Shown here: one piece after another, positions 12,501-27,500 of the stretch | Layout of the letters: each line of letters begins with the position of its first letter | Numbering within the stretch: position 1 is the first letter of the stretch | Source of the DNA: Haliclystus octoradiatus | Taxonomy: Eukaryota; Cnidaria; Staurozoa; Stauromedusae; Haliclystidae | Assembly: GCA_916610825.1 (NCBI GenBank) | Contig: OU744447.1 | Coordinates: 3,212,146-3,276,145, forward strand | Direction: 5' to 3' | DNA: 64,000 bases | The notes under the pieces: generated by a model | What the model saw: the letters and a program-made list of their open reading frames with translations, nothing else | Told to the model about the DNA's origin: nothing | Database searches by the model: none | Translations under genes and position numbers: made by a program

Positions 12501-15500
12501 AACAACAACAGCATCAGATGTCTTCTCTCCTAGAATATTTGAAGCTGTACATGTATAGCTTCCAGCTGTATTTTTAGTTGTGGATTTGATCATCAGCGTA
12601 TTTCCAGTTATACCAATTGGATTGCCATTGAAATTCCATTTGAATGATCCTTCTGGAAAGCTAGATACTGAACATGTAATTATTAACGTGTTGCCTTCGT
12701 GGACAATAGTTGCATCAGCCGGAACAATTTCTGGTACATCGAGATCTGTTAACAAAGAAATAATGAACTAAATATATTGAAACATCAACAGTTTCAATAC
12801 AGCAGAGGGATTAACTAACTTGCCCCTGTGAAGACAGTTCATAATTTTTTTGGCAGAGGGAGGGATAAATTAACTTGCCCCTGTGAAAACAGTCCATTAA
12901 TGTTTTGGCAGGTGGAGGGATTAACTAACTTGCCCTTGTCAAAACACTTCATGAAGTTTTTTGCAGGGGGAGGGATTAACTAACTTGTCCCTGTGAAAAC
13001 ACTTCACCGATCTAAGTCGTTTAGAGCTGCCGAAGAGGATGATAAATAGTCTCTATCTAAAATTATTCTTGCTGCTTTATTTTGTAAAGTTTGTAATTGA
13101 CCCATCAGACAGGAATTCCCTTTATCGCCCCACACAATGCTGGCATAGTCAAAATGGGGCTTTCCATTGTGTTATAATAAAAGATTATTGAAAATGTAGG
13201 TAAGTAGGTCTTGATGTGTTTTAACATAGCTAATCTGTTTTATTTTAGACAGAATGTGAGCAATGTGTTCTTTCCGTGTCAAATGTTTGTTTAGTATTCC
13301 TCCAAAGTATTTGGAATGTTCAACATTATCAATAGATTTATCGTAAACTGTAAGCGTGACAAGTTTGTGAGGAATTTCAATACACATGAGTTTTGAATTG
13401 TGATAGACTGTGGTTTAAATATTCAGGAAGTCAATTCAGCCTTAAGTTTATTTAAATATGATTAAAATTTGACACTGAGTTTGGTGAAACCAGAATAGGA
13501 CTCTACTGCATACAATATGTCCTTAAAGGGTTAAAGATTTCAAAAAATGTATAGCTTTGAAATACATTCATACATACATACATACAAACATACGTACATA
13601 CATACCCATGCGAAAAACAGTTCAGGAGTTCATGAACAATTCATGAACATTTGGGGCCATTTAACTTTCAGGGACTGTTCATGAACTCCTGAACTGTTTT
13701 CGCAGGGGTACATACATACATACATACATACATACATACATAAATGTAAACAGTATTTATAGGTATAGATAGATCTATAATTCCGTAATAACACTTACAT
13801 TGAATGAGGAGGGTCACCCGGTTGGATATTAATTCAGATACTTCGTTTTCACTGCGACATTCAAATACACCACTATGCTCTCGATTTAGTATTTGCAGAC
13901 TATAAGTGTTGGCTGTTGCACCAGATAACTCTTTACTGTCTTTATACCATTTGAATGTGTTAGGGATTGGATTACCACTTGGAGTGCATGTAAAAGTGAA
14001 ACTATTTCCTTCAAGACGTTGTTGGATACCAGCAGGGGTGACATTTGGGGGGTCTTGCCCTGTTAACAAAAAGTTACAGCCAAACCTGTTATAACAATCA
14101 CCACTATACAGTGACCACCCTTGCAATGTCTAAAATAGCATTTTCTATTGAATCACCCTGTATACAAAGGTCACCTGCATATAGTGGTCAACTTATCTAT
14201 CTCTAATAAGCGGGCTGTTATATACAGGTTTCATTGTATATTGCAATATGAATTTCTAAACCCTTAAATCTTACTGAAACATTACTGAGTAGGGTATTAA
14301 AATGGGCATAATACTGGGGTTTCTTATGAAATTCGCCTTCAAGTAAATGATTAATTGTGATTTGAAATACCTGAAAAATTGATTGGTTAAAGTTTGAAGC
14401 TGACAGAGATACCAATATCTTAAAACGTTTATTCTATCGCACATTCATTTTTGTGAAATCACCATTCAAAAATTTTTCAAACTACGTAAACAAAATATAT
14501 TGAGTAGTGAATTTTAGTAGTACAATTTCAGTATCCAATATCATTCCAGTATGCTTTAATGATTCAGTCTATCCGAGATTCCCCTTATGAAAATATATGC
14601 GAATAGTTCATGAACATTTCCTAATTGGTTCATGAACACGTTGATCCTTTTCATGGACGTTGAATTGTCCAAAATCTTCATGAACATTTAAAGTGTATAT
14701 CCCGGATATTGGGAGATTGCTTCTTTAGAAAGAGAAATATTTTCTATCAGTACATGTTCTTCTTGTATTTTTACTTTACGCAAGCATTTCCCCCTCAAAA
14801 ATGCAATCAAAGTTACGCTTTTGTGTCTCACTCTTTCTCCTCGAACAGGGACCCACTTATTTTCCACAAGAGAGCTTACACCGGAAAAGACACTAAACAT
14901 TTTACTTATTTGTCTCTAAATAAAAAAGCGCTAAACCAAATGACAATCTGCTTTCGGAATAAAATTTTCAACGTTCAGCTGATGATTTAGAGCTATATTT
15001 GATCAATATTCAAGATTCAGGTAAAGAGATATAAGCCTCTAAAGTCAAAAGTTTTTAGTTTTGGATTTTTCTCACTTAAGTGCTCACGCGATTAGCACCT
15101 CTTTGCGACTTCGTCTAAGCAGGTTATCGCTGCTGGTTATTGAAGGTGTGTGACTATTTTTAATACGCATCAACTATGCCGACTATGCTTAGACGAAGCC
15201 GCAAAGAGGTGTTAATCGTGTGAGCATTTGAGTGAGAAAAATCCAAAACTAAAAACTTTTGACTTTAGAGGCTTATATCTTTTTACCTGGATCTTGACTA
15301 ATGAGATCAAATAAGCTTCAAATCTTCAGCTGAACGTTAAAAATTTCATACCGAAAGCAGATTGTCCTTTGGTTAAGCTGTTTTTCATTTAGAGACAAAT
15401 AAGTAAAAAGTTTAGTGATTTTTCCGGTGTAAACTCTCTTGTTGAAAATAAACGGGTTCCTGTTCGAGGAAAAAGAGTGAGACACAAAATTAACCCAAAA

Positions 15501-18500
15501 TCGTCACTTTGACTGCATTTTTGAAGGAGAAATGATCGCGCAAAGTAAAAACACAAGAAGATCATGTACGAATAGAAAATTTTTCTCTATCTAAAGAAGC
15601 AATCTCCCAATATCCGGGATATACACTTTAATATAAATTTCATGAACTGTTCATCGACATCCCTTATTGATTCATGGACAGTTCATCAACAGTTCGATCC
15701 GTTTCATGGACGCGAAGTTGCCAAAAAGTTTCATGAACATTTGATGTACATTTCATGAATAATGTTCATGAACATTTGGACAGTAATTTCCCATTAATGA
15801 ACTAATTCACTTTCTTCGCACGTTTCCCAGTGTTGTATAACACTATCTATTTCTAAATCGTTATTTAAGACATCAAATGAGTACCATCTAAGGAAAGAAG
15901 ATGGAATGGTCCAGGGGGAATCGCATTGTAGGCTAAATAGCTGAGGCGCATCGTTGCGCATTGAGAATCGAGGCCTTAAATCTGCCATGAATTCTGTTGA
16001 AATTGATTAGCAGTGTCGCGGCTGAGATCAATAAAGAGCAATTAACATGATTGCTCTTAGCAAAAAAAGTCACTCATCTAGAAATAGAGGAATGGTGCGG
16101 GTGCATTCAGTAGGACGATACCGTCTCAATTACTATATTTTTAATCAAAGCATACAAATACTTACATAAAACTGTAAGATGATATTTTGATCCGGTGCTT
16201 GAGATGTATTCATTTTCTGCTTTACAAGAGTAATCATCATCATTGGTTGTTAAAACATTAGCAATTGTGTAAGATTTTGTTGATACCGCATCGATTTCTA
16301 CATTATTTTTATACCATGTATATTTTGTAATGTCTGGTTTAGCATTTGTTTCACATATCATTGTTACTGAGGCACCACGATGAATGCGGTGATTAGGATT
16401 AAACAATATAGAATTAACATCGATATCTGAGAAGAAATATAATATTATTATTAATGGCAAGTTTTTTCGAGCTGTTCCATGCTTCCTATTTGGTTAATCG
16501 TGTTATCTGCCTTGGCCTGATAATTCTCAGTGTCACACTCAATCTTGTTTAATAATTATTAAATGGTTATTCAATTTGATTTGGTAAAGAACCTCCAGAT
16601 AGCATGTACTTTCAATCTCATTTTTATCTTATCATTTTACATGTACATGTAACAAGCTATTACATGTTTTCATCGGAGTTGTTGGTTAATTTGTTAATTT
16701 TTTTAAGCATGTATGATGGCCGGATGCCTTTTCTGACGTCAAGCAATAGTGCACCTGTGGGCTGAGGTCCAAATCCCTAGCCACTACACTAAAGCCTCAT
16801 GTTGTTGCAGCATGTTGAGAGTTGAATAATAAATATTAAAACAAAAATATGTAAATATGTTTTTTACATTTTTTATTTCATGTGCATCTGATTGGATGCA
16901 TTTTTCATCAATTTAACCCCTTGGCTGCACCTTGCGTATTTCAATAAAGTTAAATGTAAAATAAAAATCTTTCAATCATAATATGATTTGAAAATATTGG
17001 GATATTGTATTTAATTATTGAATAATTACGTTTTCACACCTTGGTAATCATTCAGTTTTTCTTTCTCAATGAAGAAGATCTGTTTGCATGTCAAATATAT
17101 AACAACCTTATGTTGAATATTTCTAGCAACATCATCTTTTGTTTTGTAAAAATGTTAATATTTGATAAGTTGTTTTTTGAATATAAATTGTTTACCCAAT
17201 GCGATATTGCACGTGAAGATTATCTTTATTATGTGAATATTAAAGGATGTGACACTGTTTTTATATTGTATTGCAGCTTAGTGTTAATGACTTAAAGGAA
17301 TTTTAAATGTAGTTTAAATGTAATAGTTATATGTTGATCAGTGAATCACTTGCAGACTGCAATACGAAGCACACAGAATATATTGTAGTACTAGAAGAAG
17401 TGCTTCGTTTTCTGTCTCTCTCACGACGACCCAAAGTCTTACAGCTTGATTCAGAGAAAGGACACAACATGAACATTTACTTACAATACACAAATATTTT
17501 AATTGAGCTTGCAGCAGGTATGTTAGAAGCAGCATCATTTGTTGCTTTGCATGTAAAATCACCAGCATCGTTAGCAGCAACAGGATTTAAAGCTAAAATA
17601 GTACCACTTGAATAAAATAAAGTATCTCGATACCATGAAATTGATGCCGGTGGGTTCGATACACTCGTACATGTGATGATCAATGTTGATCCTCTCGCAA
17701 TCCATTTCGGTGTTTCTGGTTGGTCAACTACAGGTATGGCAATGTCTACAATAACAACAAATGTTGAAAAAATTTTAAAACTGTGATATGCTGTAACACT
17801 ATCCCTATGAAAACAATTCATGAATATTAAATGGCCTAACTTACATGAACTGTTCATGAACATTGGGCCATTTAAATTTCATAAACTGTTCATGAACTGG
17901 TTATAAGGTGTTCATGAACAGTTTATGAAGTTTGTAAAGTTTCCATAATGTTCATGAACTGTTTATAAGGTGTTCATGGACACTTCATGAAGTTTGTAAA
18001 GTTCACGTAATGTGAACAGTTCATGAACTCAGCTAAATTTTTCACAGGTGCGTGATTTTCAAAAGGACTGAAATCCTACTAAAAATACTTTGAGTTATAT
18101 CACAAAACTTTTCCCAAATATTGATTAATCCACTGTTATGTTCTCATTAAGAACAATAATAATTAGTGATCAAATATATAAGTTGGTAAACGTAATGATA
18201 TATTGATGACAATTGACAAACAACACGAAGGTGTTAAAACAATATTTATATACATTATATTATAAGATCTAGAGATTAGTGTCTAGATCCCAACAATCAC
18301 TGAATATCATTTGAAAACACATTTAAATTTTCAATCGTAAGTAACCTATTTAGTAAGTTTGTAATAAGTTTTTAATAATATTTCAGTGTTTCAAAATTTC
18401 AAGTCTACACAATAAGTCAACATCGCCTGTAGGTAATTTACACAGTATCAAGTGCCATGTATACTTATCTGATTCAATCAAAACCATACACTTATTCTTT

Positions 18501-21500
18501 TAGACAAAAATTATTTTTAGTAAATTTTATTCGGGACTCTACTTTGTCCGACCCTCCTAAAAGTATGTGTATTCTCTTATAATCTATGTTTCAAAGCGAA
18601 AAACCACAATACATTTATAATAGACAGTCTTCACAGAAAATAGCAAGTCGTAAAACAGAAAGTCGTAAAAACATTACGTCTGGCATCAATAGGTAACTTA
18701 CGGTATACACTAATCAATGTTGACGGCGAAGGAGAGATGCCTGCTGCATTCTTTGCTCTGCAAACATAATTTCCTTGTTGTGATTTAGCAGCGGATGCAA
18801 TTGTATAAGTAGATGTTGTTTCACTAAGGGGAGCACCAGCAAATTCCCATTCAAAAGTAGGAGATGGATTGCCGCTAGCTTGACATGTTAAAACTATTGA
18901 TTGACCTTCAATGACATAAGGTTGGGTTGGATACGTTAAACTACACCCACCAATCCCTATAAGAAAACGATCATAAAATAACATATGGAATATGACAAAC
19001 AAGAATTAGAGAGAAATTGTTATTAAATTGTGTACAGTTGAACTTACTTAATATCCCATTCTGATACGGATGAAAGGTGGGACAATGAACAATATTAATT
19101 AATAATTAATAATTAATTAATATTAAACAGTTATTGGTCAAAGGCGAGGTGAATATTGGCTGATAGTGACCGATATCTGCCAAGGTCATTATGGCAATAT
19201 CTATAGATCAATGACTGTTTTAGTCAAGGATTAACAGGTCAATTTGTAAGATAAATTGCTTCGTTTTGTATCAACCTGTTAGTCAATGTTAGCAATATTT
19301 AACAATCTGTCCATTCGTATCTAAGCAATTATAAAATGAAAACCCCAATGTGATAGGAGTGAGCCTCTACCTCTAGTATGCAATATTTTCTTCTATTAAT
19401 GGTTCAAGTCAGACTTTTGAGCTTTAATTTATTTTGCATTATCAATTCAATGAAATACACAATCATATGACAATAATATATAATATAAGTTCTGCCTATT
19501 TGCTGTGAAATTTTGTTTGTTGATGTTCAGAACTTCAAAATGCAAAACACTCTATTTTCTAGTTGCAAAAGTGCCACAAATACAAAAGTATTATTTTTAT
19601 CGACATAGTGAGAATTAAATACTAATTAAGCATAAAAAACTGTGGATTGATGCAAAATTAAATTATCGATAAGCTATACATTAGGTGTTGCTTTGCATCA
19701 TTTTTGCGAACAATCAAAAATTTGTCTTGCAGTGCCAAAAATAACAGCTTTTCAACATTATATCAGATATTGAATTAGGAGGATTAGATCAGATAGCAGG
19801 GCATTCAAACTTCAAATTGATCATATATGTTTGACTGTGGCTCAAATCCCCCGAAGGTCAACTCAGCCTTGACTTTATCTAAAACATCAAATAAGACCAT
19901 CTAAGGATGGCGGATGGAATGGTGCAGAGAAATTGCATTGTGATTAGCTGCGGCACATTGTTGCCCATTGACTATCAAGGCCTATATTCGCAGATGAGAT
20001 TAATAAAGAGCATTTAATATTATTGCTCTCAGCAAAAGGCGCCACTCTTCTAGAAATAGAGGAGTGGTACGGGTATCTTCGGTAGGGTGTTACTGTCTCA
20101 ATTTTTTATTTTACTAATCAGATATTCGCATTATTAGAATACTTATACTTACAATGTACCTCTAACTCTAATTCTTCAGACACGCTCCTTTGGACTGTAT
20201 TTGTCGCAGCACAAACATAAAGTCCAGCATTTGCCTTGGTCACACCACTGATTGTCAATACAAATTCTGTATTATCCAACGTGTCATCATCAAAAAACCA
20301 TTCATATTTAAAAGGAAGAGGAAACGCATTGATTGTACATGTTATTATGACATCATCGCCACTGGTTATTGGATTTGTATTGATCATAAGGAAAGGTTTA
20401 TCAATATCTGTAAAAAGAGACATACAAAACCTCATATGTCCAAGGATTAACAAAAAAAGGGTAACTCCACATTTGCCATGTTTATATTCATATAGCTTTA
20501 TGTCGCAGGAAAGGGAATGTAAGGAAACGACGGGAAGGCACCAGAAAATCATGAGCAGCAACGGCGAGTGATGTTCGTCTTCAAATTTTCTACAGAAATG
20601 ACTCGAGTGCGCCAAATATCAATAGCTCATGGGAAATAGTGTGCCAATTGCTTTGTATTATAACTAGCACATTTTTTACAAGCACTTGCATGACTTAAAT
20701 CTTGTTCATGAAATGTTTTTATGATGTTGTGTTCATCATTGTGATGTCAAGTTTGAATTGTCAAGATCAATAGTATTTTCAAACCTAGTTTTGCTATGGT
20801 GAATTGGCGTCAAAATTCTAAACCAATCAATTGATCGAATCATTTTCGTTGTAATACAAAGACAAATGGTTGTTATATAAACATGACTGAGGACAGTGTC
20901 TAAAAACGTAATTAGAATTTATAAAAAAATAAAACTTACATTCAACTATGATGGAGATAAAATCTGATACTTCTGCTCCTGCAGTATTCTTTACATGACA
21001 AGTATAATCTCCAGTATCTATTGACTGTGCGCTCGTAATGGTATGACTATCTCCGGTTGATGAAAGTAGAGTACCATCTATGTACCATTCGTAAGTGGCA
21101 GCTGGAAAAGCATCTGTTTCACATGTTAACGTGTGATCTGTAGATTGTTGGATAGTTGTTGGTCCAGCAGGAGTAACAACTGGTTTATCTAACCCTAAAA
21201 AAAAATAAGAAAAATAGATACAGTGATTAATTTCCCCTAATAGAAACAGTTGAGTTCATGAACTGTTTGTGAACCTCCTGAATTATCCATGAACAGTTCA
21301 TAAACAGCTCATGAACTTTACAAACTTTTAAGTACTGTTCATTAACACCTCATAAAACATCATAAACAGTTCATGAACATTAAATGACCTCCTGGACTAT
21401 TTATTTAACATTCATGTACTTATTTCATAGAGGTTATGGAGAACTTTTAACAATAAACAAGTTGTAAAGAAGAAATGGTATTTTTAATGTGATGCATAGG

Positions 21501-24500
21501 AATAGAGTTAAAGATAAGACGTTGTTTCCGATAATCAGAGTTTTGTGCGATTGATAATGTGATATTATTATTAATATCTACGCTTATCTATTTAATAGCA
21601 TTGAGCATTAGAACATATCAAGGATCTGCTACGATTTATTCTTGCAATTTGATTGGTTAACGCCAATAACGCCATTTCATCATAGCCGAGCTTGACCCCA
21701 TCGATTTCAAGAAATTTATGAAAATACCAAACAACCGATAATTATTTAAATAGGGCATTATAAACAGCAAGTAATTAAATGTAAAAAGCAAATACAGTGA
21801 ATATTTGTAGAGTCATATACAATTTCATTTTCTAAGTTGTTCAAAATAAATGAAATGGCTTGCAGGAGAAATATCTGAGCCAGTAAACAAACATGCTTAA
21901 AGTGTATAGAAATATTTTGCACAAATTAACAATTCAAAAACAATTTGCATAACTTTACTTTATTGACAATTGTGAAAACATAGCATAACATAACTTCATT
22001 TCATTAATACATCCCCTTATATTTTAATGGTCAAATTTCTGCAAGTTCCAATCACTAAAATTTCAAATAATTGAACATTGCTCGATATCAAATTTTCCTA
22101 GCAGCTTTTAGCTGATTTAAAAAAGCCAAATATTATTATTTTTAAATATTATTATTGTACACATTATATTTGTATAATAAACGAAAACTTCAGACGTTCA
22201 TATTAGCTGTTATTTAAGTTTCGAGCCAAGGAAATCATCAGGCAATATAATCTGTAATATTTAATTTATAATTTAATAATTAATCTGCAATCTTTATTAA
22301 ATTAATTATATCCATACTCACATGTCACAATAACTGTTACAGTTGGTGAAACTTTCTTGAATTCAAAAACAGTATTTGAGACATCACAATGATATTGACC
22401 AGCATGTGTTTCATCAACAGGATCATATGCTAGAACACCTGAGTTGATACCAAGGTCTTCGTTTGGTTCGCCTTCTTTGATCCATGTAACACGTAATGTT
22501 GGCGAGGCAGCGGAATTACAAACAAGAACTAATTCTTGTCCTCTTATAATTGTTAATGATGGCGTGGCAACAATCCTTGCATCATCCAAATCTAATTACA
22601 AACAAATAAAAAGCCTTTTTTAAAACAATTTTAACAAATGTCATTGACAATATTGCATTTTAATTTGAACAATGTTTCAATTTCGGTTGCGTTTGTTAGC
22701 CATTTTCATGTTATGATTTGCAACAATCCTTGCATCATCCAAATCTAGTTACAAACAAACATTCTGACACTACGGAAACCAAAACCATGAAAAAAGCTAG
22801 AAATTTCAATGAATTTTGATGACATTTTTAGGGCATATTAACATTTCAATATTAATATTTTTGGTTTTCACTTTTTTACATTTTCAAGGTGCTTTTACAA
22901 CACTTTCATGACATTTTCATGGTTTTAGTGTTGTTAGTGTGAAAGCTTTTTCGTAAAACACATAAAGTGTCACAAACGTCAGTGGCAATATTGAATTTTT
23001 TATTTGAACAATGTTTCGGTTGTATTCGTTAGCCATTTCCACGTTATGAGTTACACAACAGAATATCTATTATACATTAACATGGGTGAAATTGAAAAGG
23101 GTTAAATGTTAAAAAAGATACTTAAAATACCTCTGCTTTGTGTAGCTGGATTGCCTGTTTAGGGACGGCTTGATTTCTTTGATAAACAGAATTTTGTAAA
23201 CATTGTTATTATCTCAAAATACTTGAGGTTCCTTTCTGATTGATCAAAATCAGATCAGTTTTTAAGTTTGTTCTGAATTTCAAGTGTTGCTTATTTCAAA
23301 GAGTGTTCAAATTAATATCATTCTCACAGAAATAGTGTCTCGAGTCAACAACTTGATAGCTTGCGCGCAGACCCAAATCTTTTTTTTATGATTAGTAGGG
23401 TCTGCGTAATATGGACAGAAAGCTTGCGTTGGGCGAAAGTTGGAGGGAGTGGCGGAACGTCATTATATTTTAACTCCTGCTGTTCAGCGTTGTTCAACTA
23501 CAGATGGCGTAACAAACAGCATTTCTGCAAGTTCGATTTTCGTAAATAACAAAACTTTTCACAATCAAAATTGACACTTATTATTTACGAAATAAGATGA
23601 GTTGATTCATAACCACAATCAAATGATTAATACTAACTTAATACAACGTACTATTTCTGTTCAATATGAAATGATCTAAGTTGTCCAATGTTTTTAATGC
23701 ATTTGTTTTTGACAAAGAAACTCGAAAATTGACATCAGTGATGAGAATTAGTCATTTGTAAAGAAATATTTTTGTAATCCATTGCCATGGCGCAGCGAAA
23801 AAAAATCTAGAGATTAAATCGTTCTATATCTAATAAAATGATTTGTTTTTTCGATATTACCCATGATAAATTGGCTTTTACGACGAGCACAAACACAAAC
23901 CAAATGAATTTCAGTATCTTGAAATCAAGTCTTTGTTGGCCGATGCTGCATGTAAAATAGCATGTCATGTAAAATACTTGAAAAGGAATGCGTCAAAAAC
24001 TTATATTTATCAACCAATCATGTTCTGGTTCTAGTTTTGGAGAACTCGCTAGCGATTGGCTGATGAACAATAGACAAACAATAGATTTCACACATTTCTG
24101 CCACTCCCCCTAATTCAGTCCAGCGCAAGCTTTCTGTCGATATTACGCAGACCCTACTAATCATAAAAAAAAGATTTGGGTCTGCGCGCAGGCTAACAAC
24201 TTGAATAATTCACAGAAAATAGAATATTTGTTCGCAAAATCAATAAATTTTACAGAACCCTAGAAATAGAGATGAATATCGATTGGATGTGGCAATATTT
24301 AAAGCTTCAATGCTTACAGTAAACAGATAAAGTCAATGCAGTAGATGATGTGGTTTCATCAACGTCAGTCGTAGCTTTACAAGTGTATCTTCCATGTCTT
24401 CCGCGTTGAACAGAAGTATCATCAATTGAGCCTCCATCAGGAACTTCTTCGCCATCCATATAAAGTTGAACGGTTGGGGTTGGCGATCCACTTACTGTAC

Positions 24501-27500
24501 ATACCAATGTAAAGGGATCACCTTCGTTAACTATTAATTCTCCTGTGGGATTTAAAACGGGTTCTTGTAAATCTAAAATATAAAGAAATTGTTAACTTTA
24601 TTCAATAATTGATGTAAATCAGTTTGTTGATCACAGTGAATATTTAAATTTGTATCACAAACAGATAAAATTAATACATAAGAGAAATTGGAAACACTGA
24701 ATTGCCACTTGCTAGTACCCTGCTGTAAACATACAGTAATGGTATTGACAAGACAATATAACGAGAACTAAGATATCCCCCAACCAACAGTTCAGGAATT
24801 CATGAAAAGTCCATGGACATAAAATGGTCCAATTTTCATGAACTCTTCATGAACTCCTGAACTGTTTCTCGCAGGAGAGTACAACACCACAAATTAACGT
24901 TTTCCAGAGTTTATAAAGGTCATAATAGTATCTTACGTTTTCGTAAATAATCCAATTAAACTGTGATTAATCTCTTCAAACATAAATAATTCAAATCTAA
25001 AAACAACTTCAATCGGCCAATGTCAATCACATACTAAATATGTTTTGTTGATCTCAGTTACGGAATTTTTACTATTTTTTGCGCAGAATTATTCACAAGG
25101 AGGGGTTTTCTGTATTGCTAGACTAGATTTCTAATTGGATACAAAAAAAGTATAGAGAACAGATTTTGTTTTCAATATTGTTCAACGGTAATGAAATGAT
25201 TTACGTGAATTAAATGCTTTGACATGTCAAAACCAGGTAAACTAAGCCGAGCGAAATGCAATTTGTTTGAATAGTTTATAAGGATATTCTTAAAAGTTGC
25301 AAAAAGTCTAGACTAAATGAAGAATAATTGTCCTCCGTATTTTTTTGCATCCAAACGAAAAAATCTGAAAATACCGAAAGTCCCTCATTATGAATAATTC
25401 TGTGTGAAAATAGTGATATGTTTTTGTGAAAATGCTGTAAAAAATTGAGCTCAACAAAACATATTAATGAGGATGTTATTGATATTGGCTGATTGAAGCT
25501 GTTTTTAGATTTGAATTACTCAATGCTTGAAGATGTTGATTACATTTTAGTTGGATTATTTACACAGAAGGTAAGATGATAACCTTTTCGAAACTTGTGA
25601 ATATGCAAATTTGAATTGTACTATCTTGAGTTCTTATTACACTATCTTGGTATTGGGTATGAAATGGTGCTGAAATTTTGCAACATGGATGAATAAAATT
25701 TTACTGAAATTGCTTCACTTAAACTGAACTTAGGGCATTGATCTTTGACCTGCAGGGTCTTCAGTTCAATCCCTGGCAGAAGCACTATTGGTTGGGGTCA
25801 TGAAGGGTATACTAATCAATTGACCAACCACCCCGGAGAAAGAAAGCTACTGTAGCTTACCCGGTTTGTGTTAAAATGAAGAATCCAAAGGGATAAAATT
25901 GTTTTCACAGGGGATAGTATGAAATTTCATGAACAACGTGCAATTTCATGTCCATGAACATATTTTGCAGTACCAGTAGTACTTCAACACATTTAAAAAT
26001 AATAATTACCTCTGAAAATGATTGTTATATGTGTTGAGCATTTTTCATCTGTGTTATCTGTTTCAGTACAACACCGATAATCACCACCAGTAACTGATGT
26101 AGAAGTTAATATATACGTAGCACTATTTGCTCCCTGTATGTCATCATAATTAACTTCACCCTCGTGCTTTACTTTCCATGTAATAGTTGGTATTGTATCG
26201 CTTGTTGTTGCAGAGCAAGTAAAAGTGACAGCAGCATTTAACGGTGCATAAATTGTTGCATTAGTTTTAATGCTGTTGATATCTTCTGTTGCAGTTATAC
26301 TGGGGGTGTCCACAACTATGAAAAACAGCAATAAATAATAATTTTAAATGGAATATTATGAAATTTCACAGAGGTTAAACCCTTGTCCCTGAATCCCGCT
26401 GTACAAGCTGTTGCTCCTGTTCATTGCCACACAATCTACTTATAGACAGCCTTATAATTACATTACCAACACTAAAACCATGAAAATGCCATGAAAGTGT
26501 TGTGAAAACACCGTGGAAATGTAAAAAAGTGAAAATCACACATTTTGTAGGTCATGAAAAGTTTGAAAACATCCATATTTACGATATTAAAATGTGAATA
26601 TGCCATGAAAATGTTATGAAAATGTCATGAAATCTCACACTTTCTTCGTGGTTTTAGTGTCAGTAGTGTGCCTTGGTGCTGAATTGAGTTCATGTCATAA
26701 CATGACTTTGGTAAATCTACTTCTAAGGATCCTATACTCAGCTAGTAATCAATTCAGGGCTATTCTGTCTTTGTGTCAACGCGCCACTGAATGGTTTATG
26801 ATAATTCAACATTAACTGTAAGGATGATATACTTTAATTAAACGGTATGTTTTGTCTGTGAGAGTATGGATGCCGAACACCTGTAAATCATCAAGCCGAT
26901 CATTTCAGTAAGTGATGTCAAGTTTGTACTTGATCACAAATCTGGTTGGTGGTGTCAAGCATAATATTGTTCAAAGAGTTCCTTTTACTGTCAATCTCCC
27001 ATCAGCCAAACACCCAGGTCAAATTATTATGATGCTGACCCCTGCGAAAAACAGTTCAGGAGTTCATGAACAATTCATGAACAGTTCATGAATGTTAAAT
27101 GGCCCAATTTTTTATGAACACTCGCAGAAAGTTCATAAACACTTCATGAACACTTCATGACCTGTTCATGAACTCCTGAACTGTTTTTGGCAAGGGAAAT
27201 ATGTAATAAGGAAAATGAAAACAATTTATCGATGTCACAACAGCTTTATAAATGTTCAACTGATCAGCATATACAGTGTAAGCCGTCACCGTCGTTTAAG
27301 TGCAATTTGGAAAAGAGGATTATATCCGCTCATCTGCAACCTTGGTATGAAATCCTATAAATTATTATGGATTACGTCCTTATTGAATAATTACGAATAA
27401 ATGCAAATGCGGTTAAATGCAACGAAAAGTGTTTGCAATTTTGATGTGCACTTAATTAAGCCGGTTTTACTGTAGCACCAGTACTATTCGCTCTATACCT

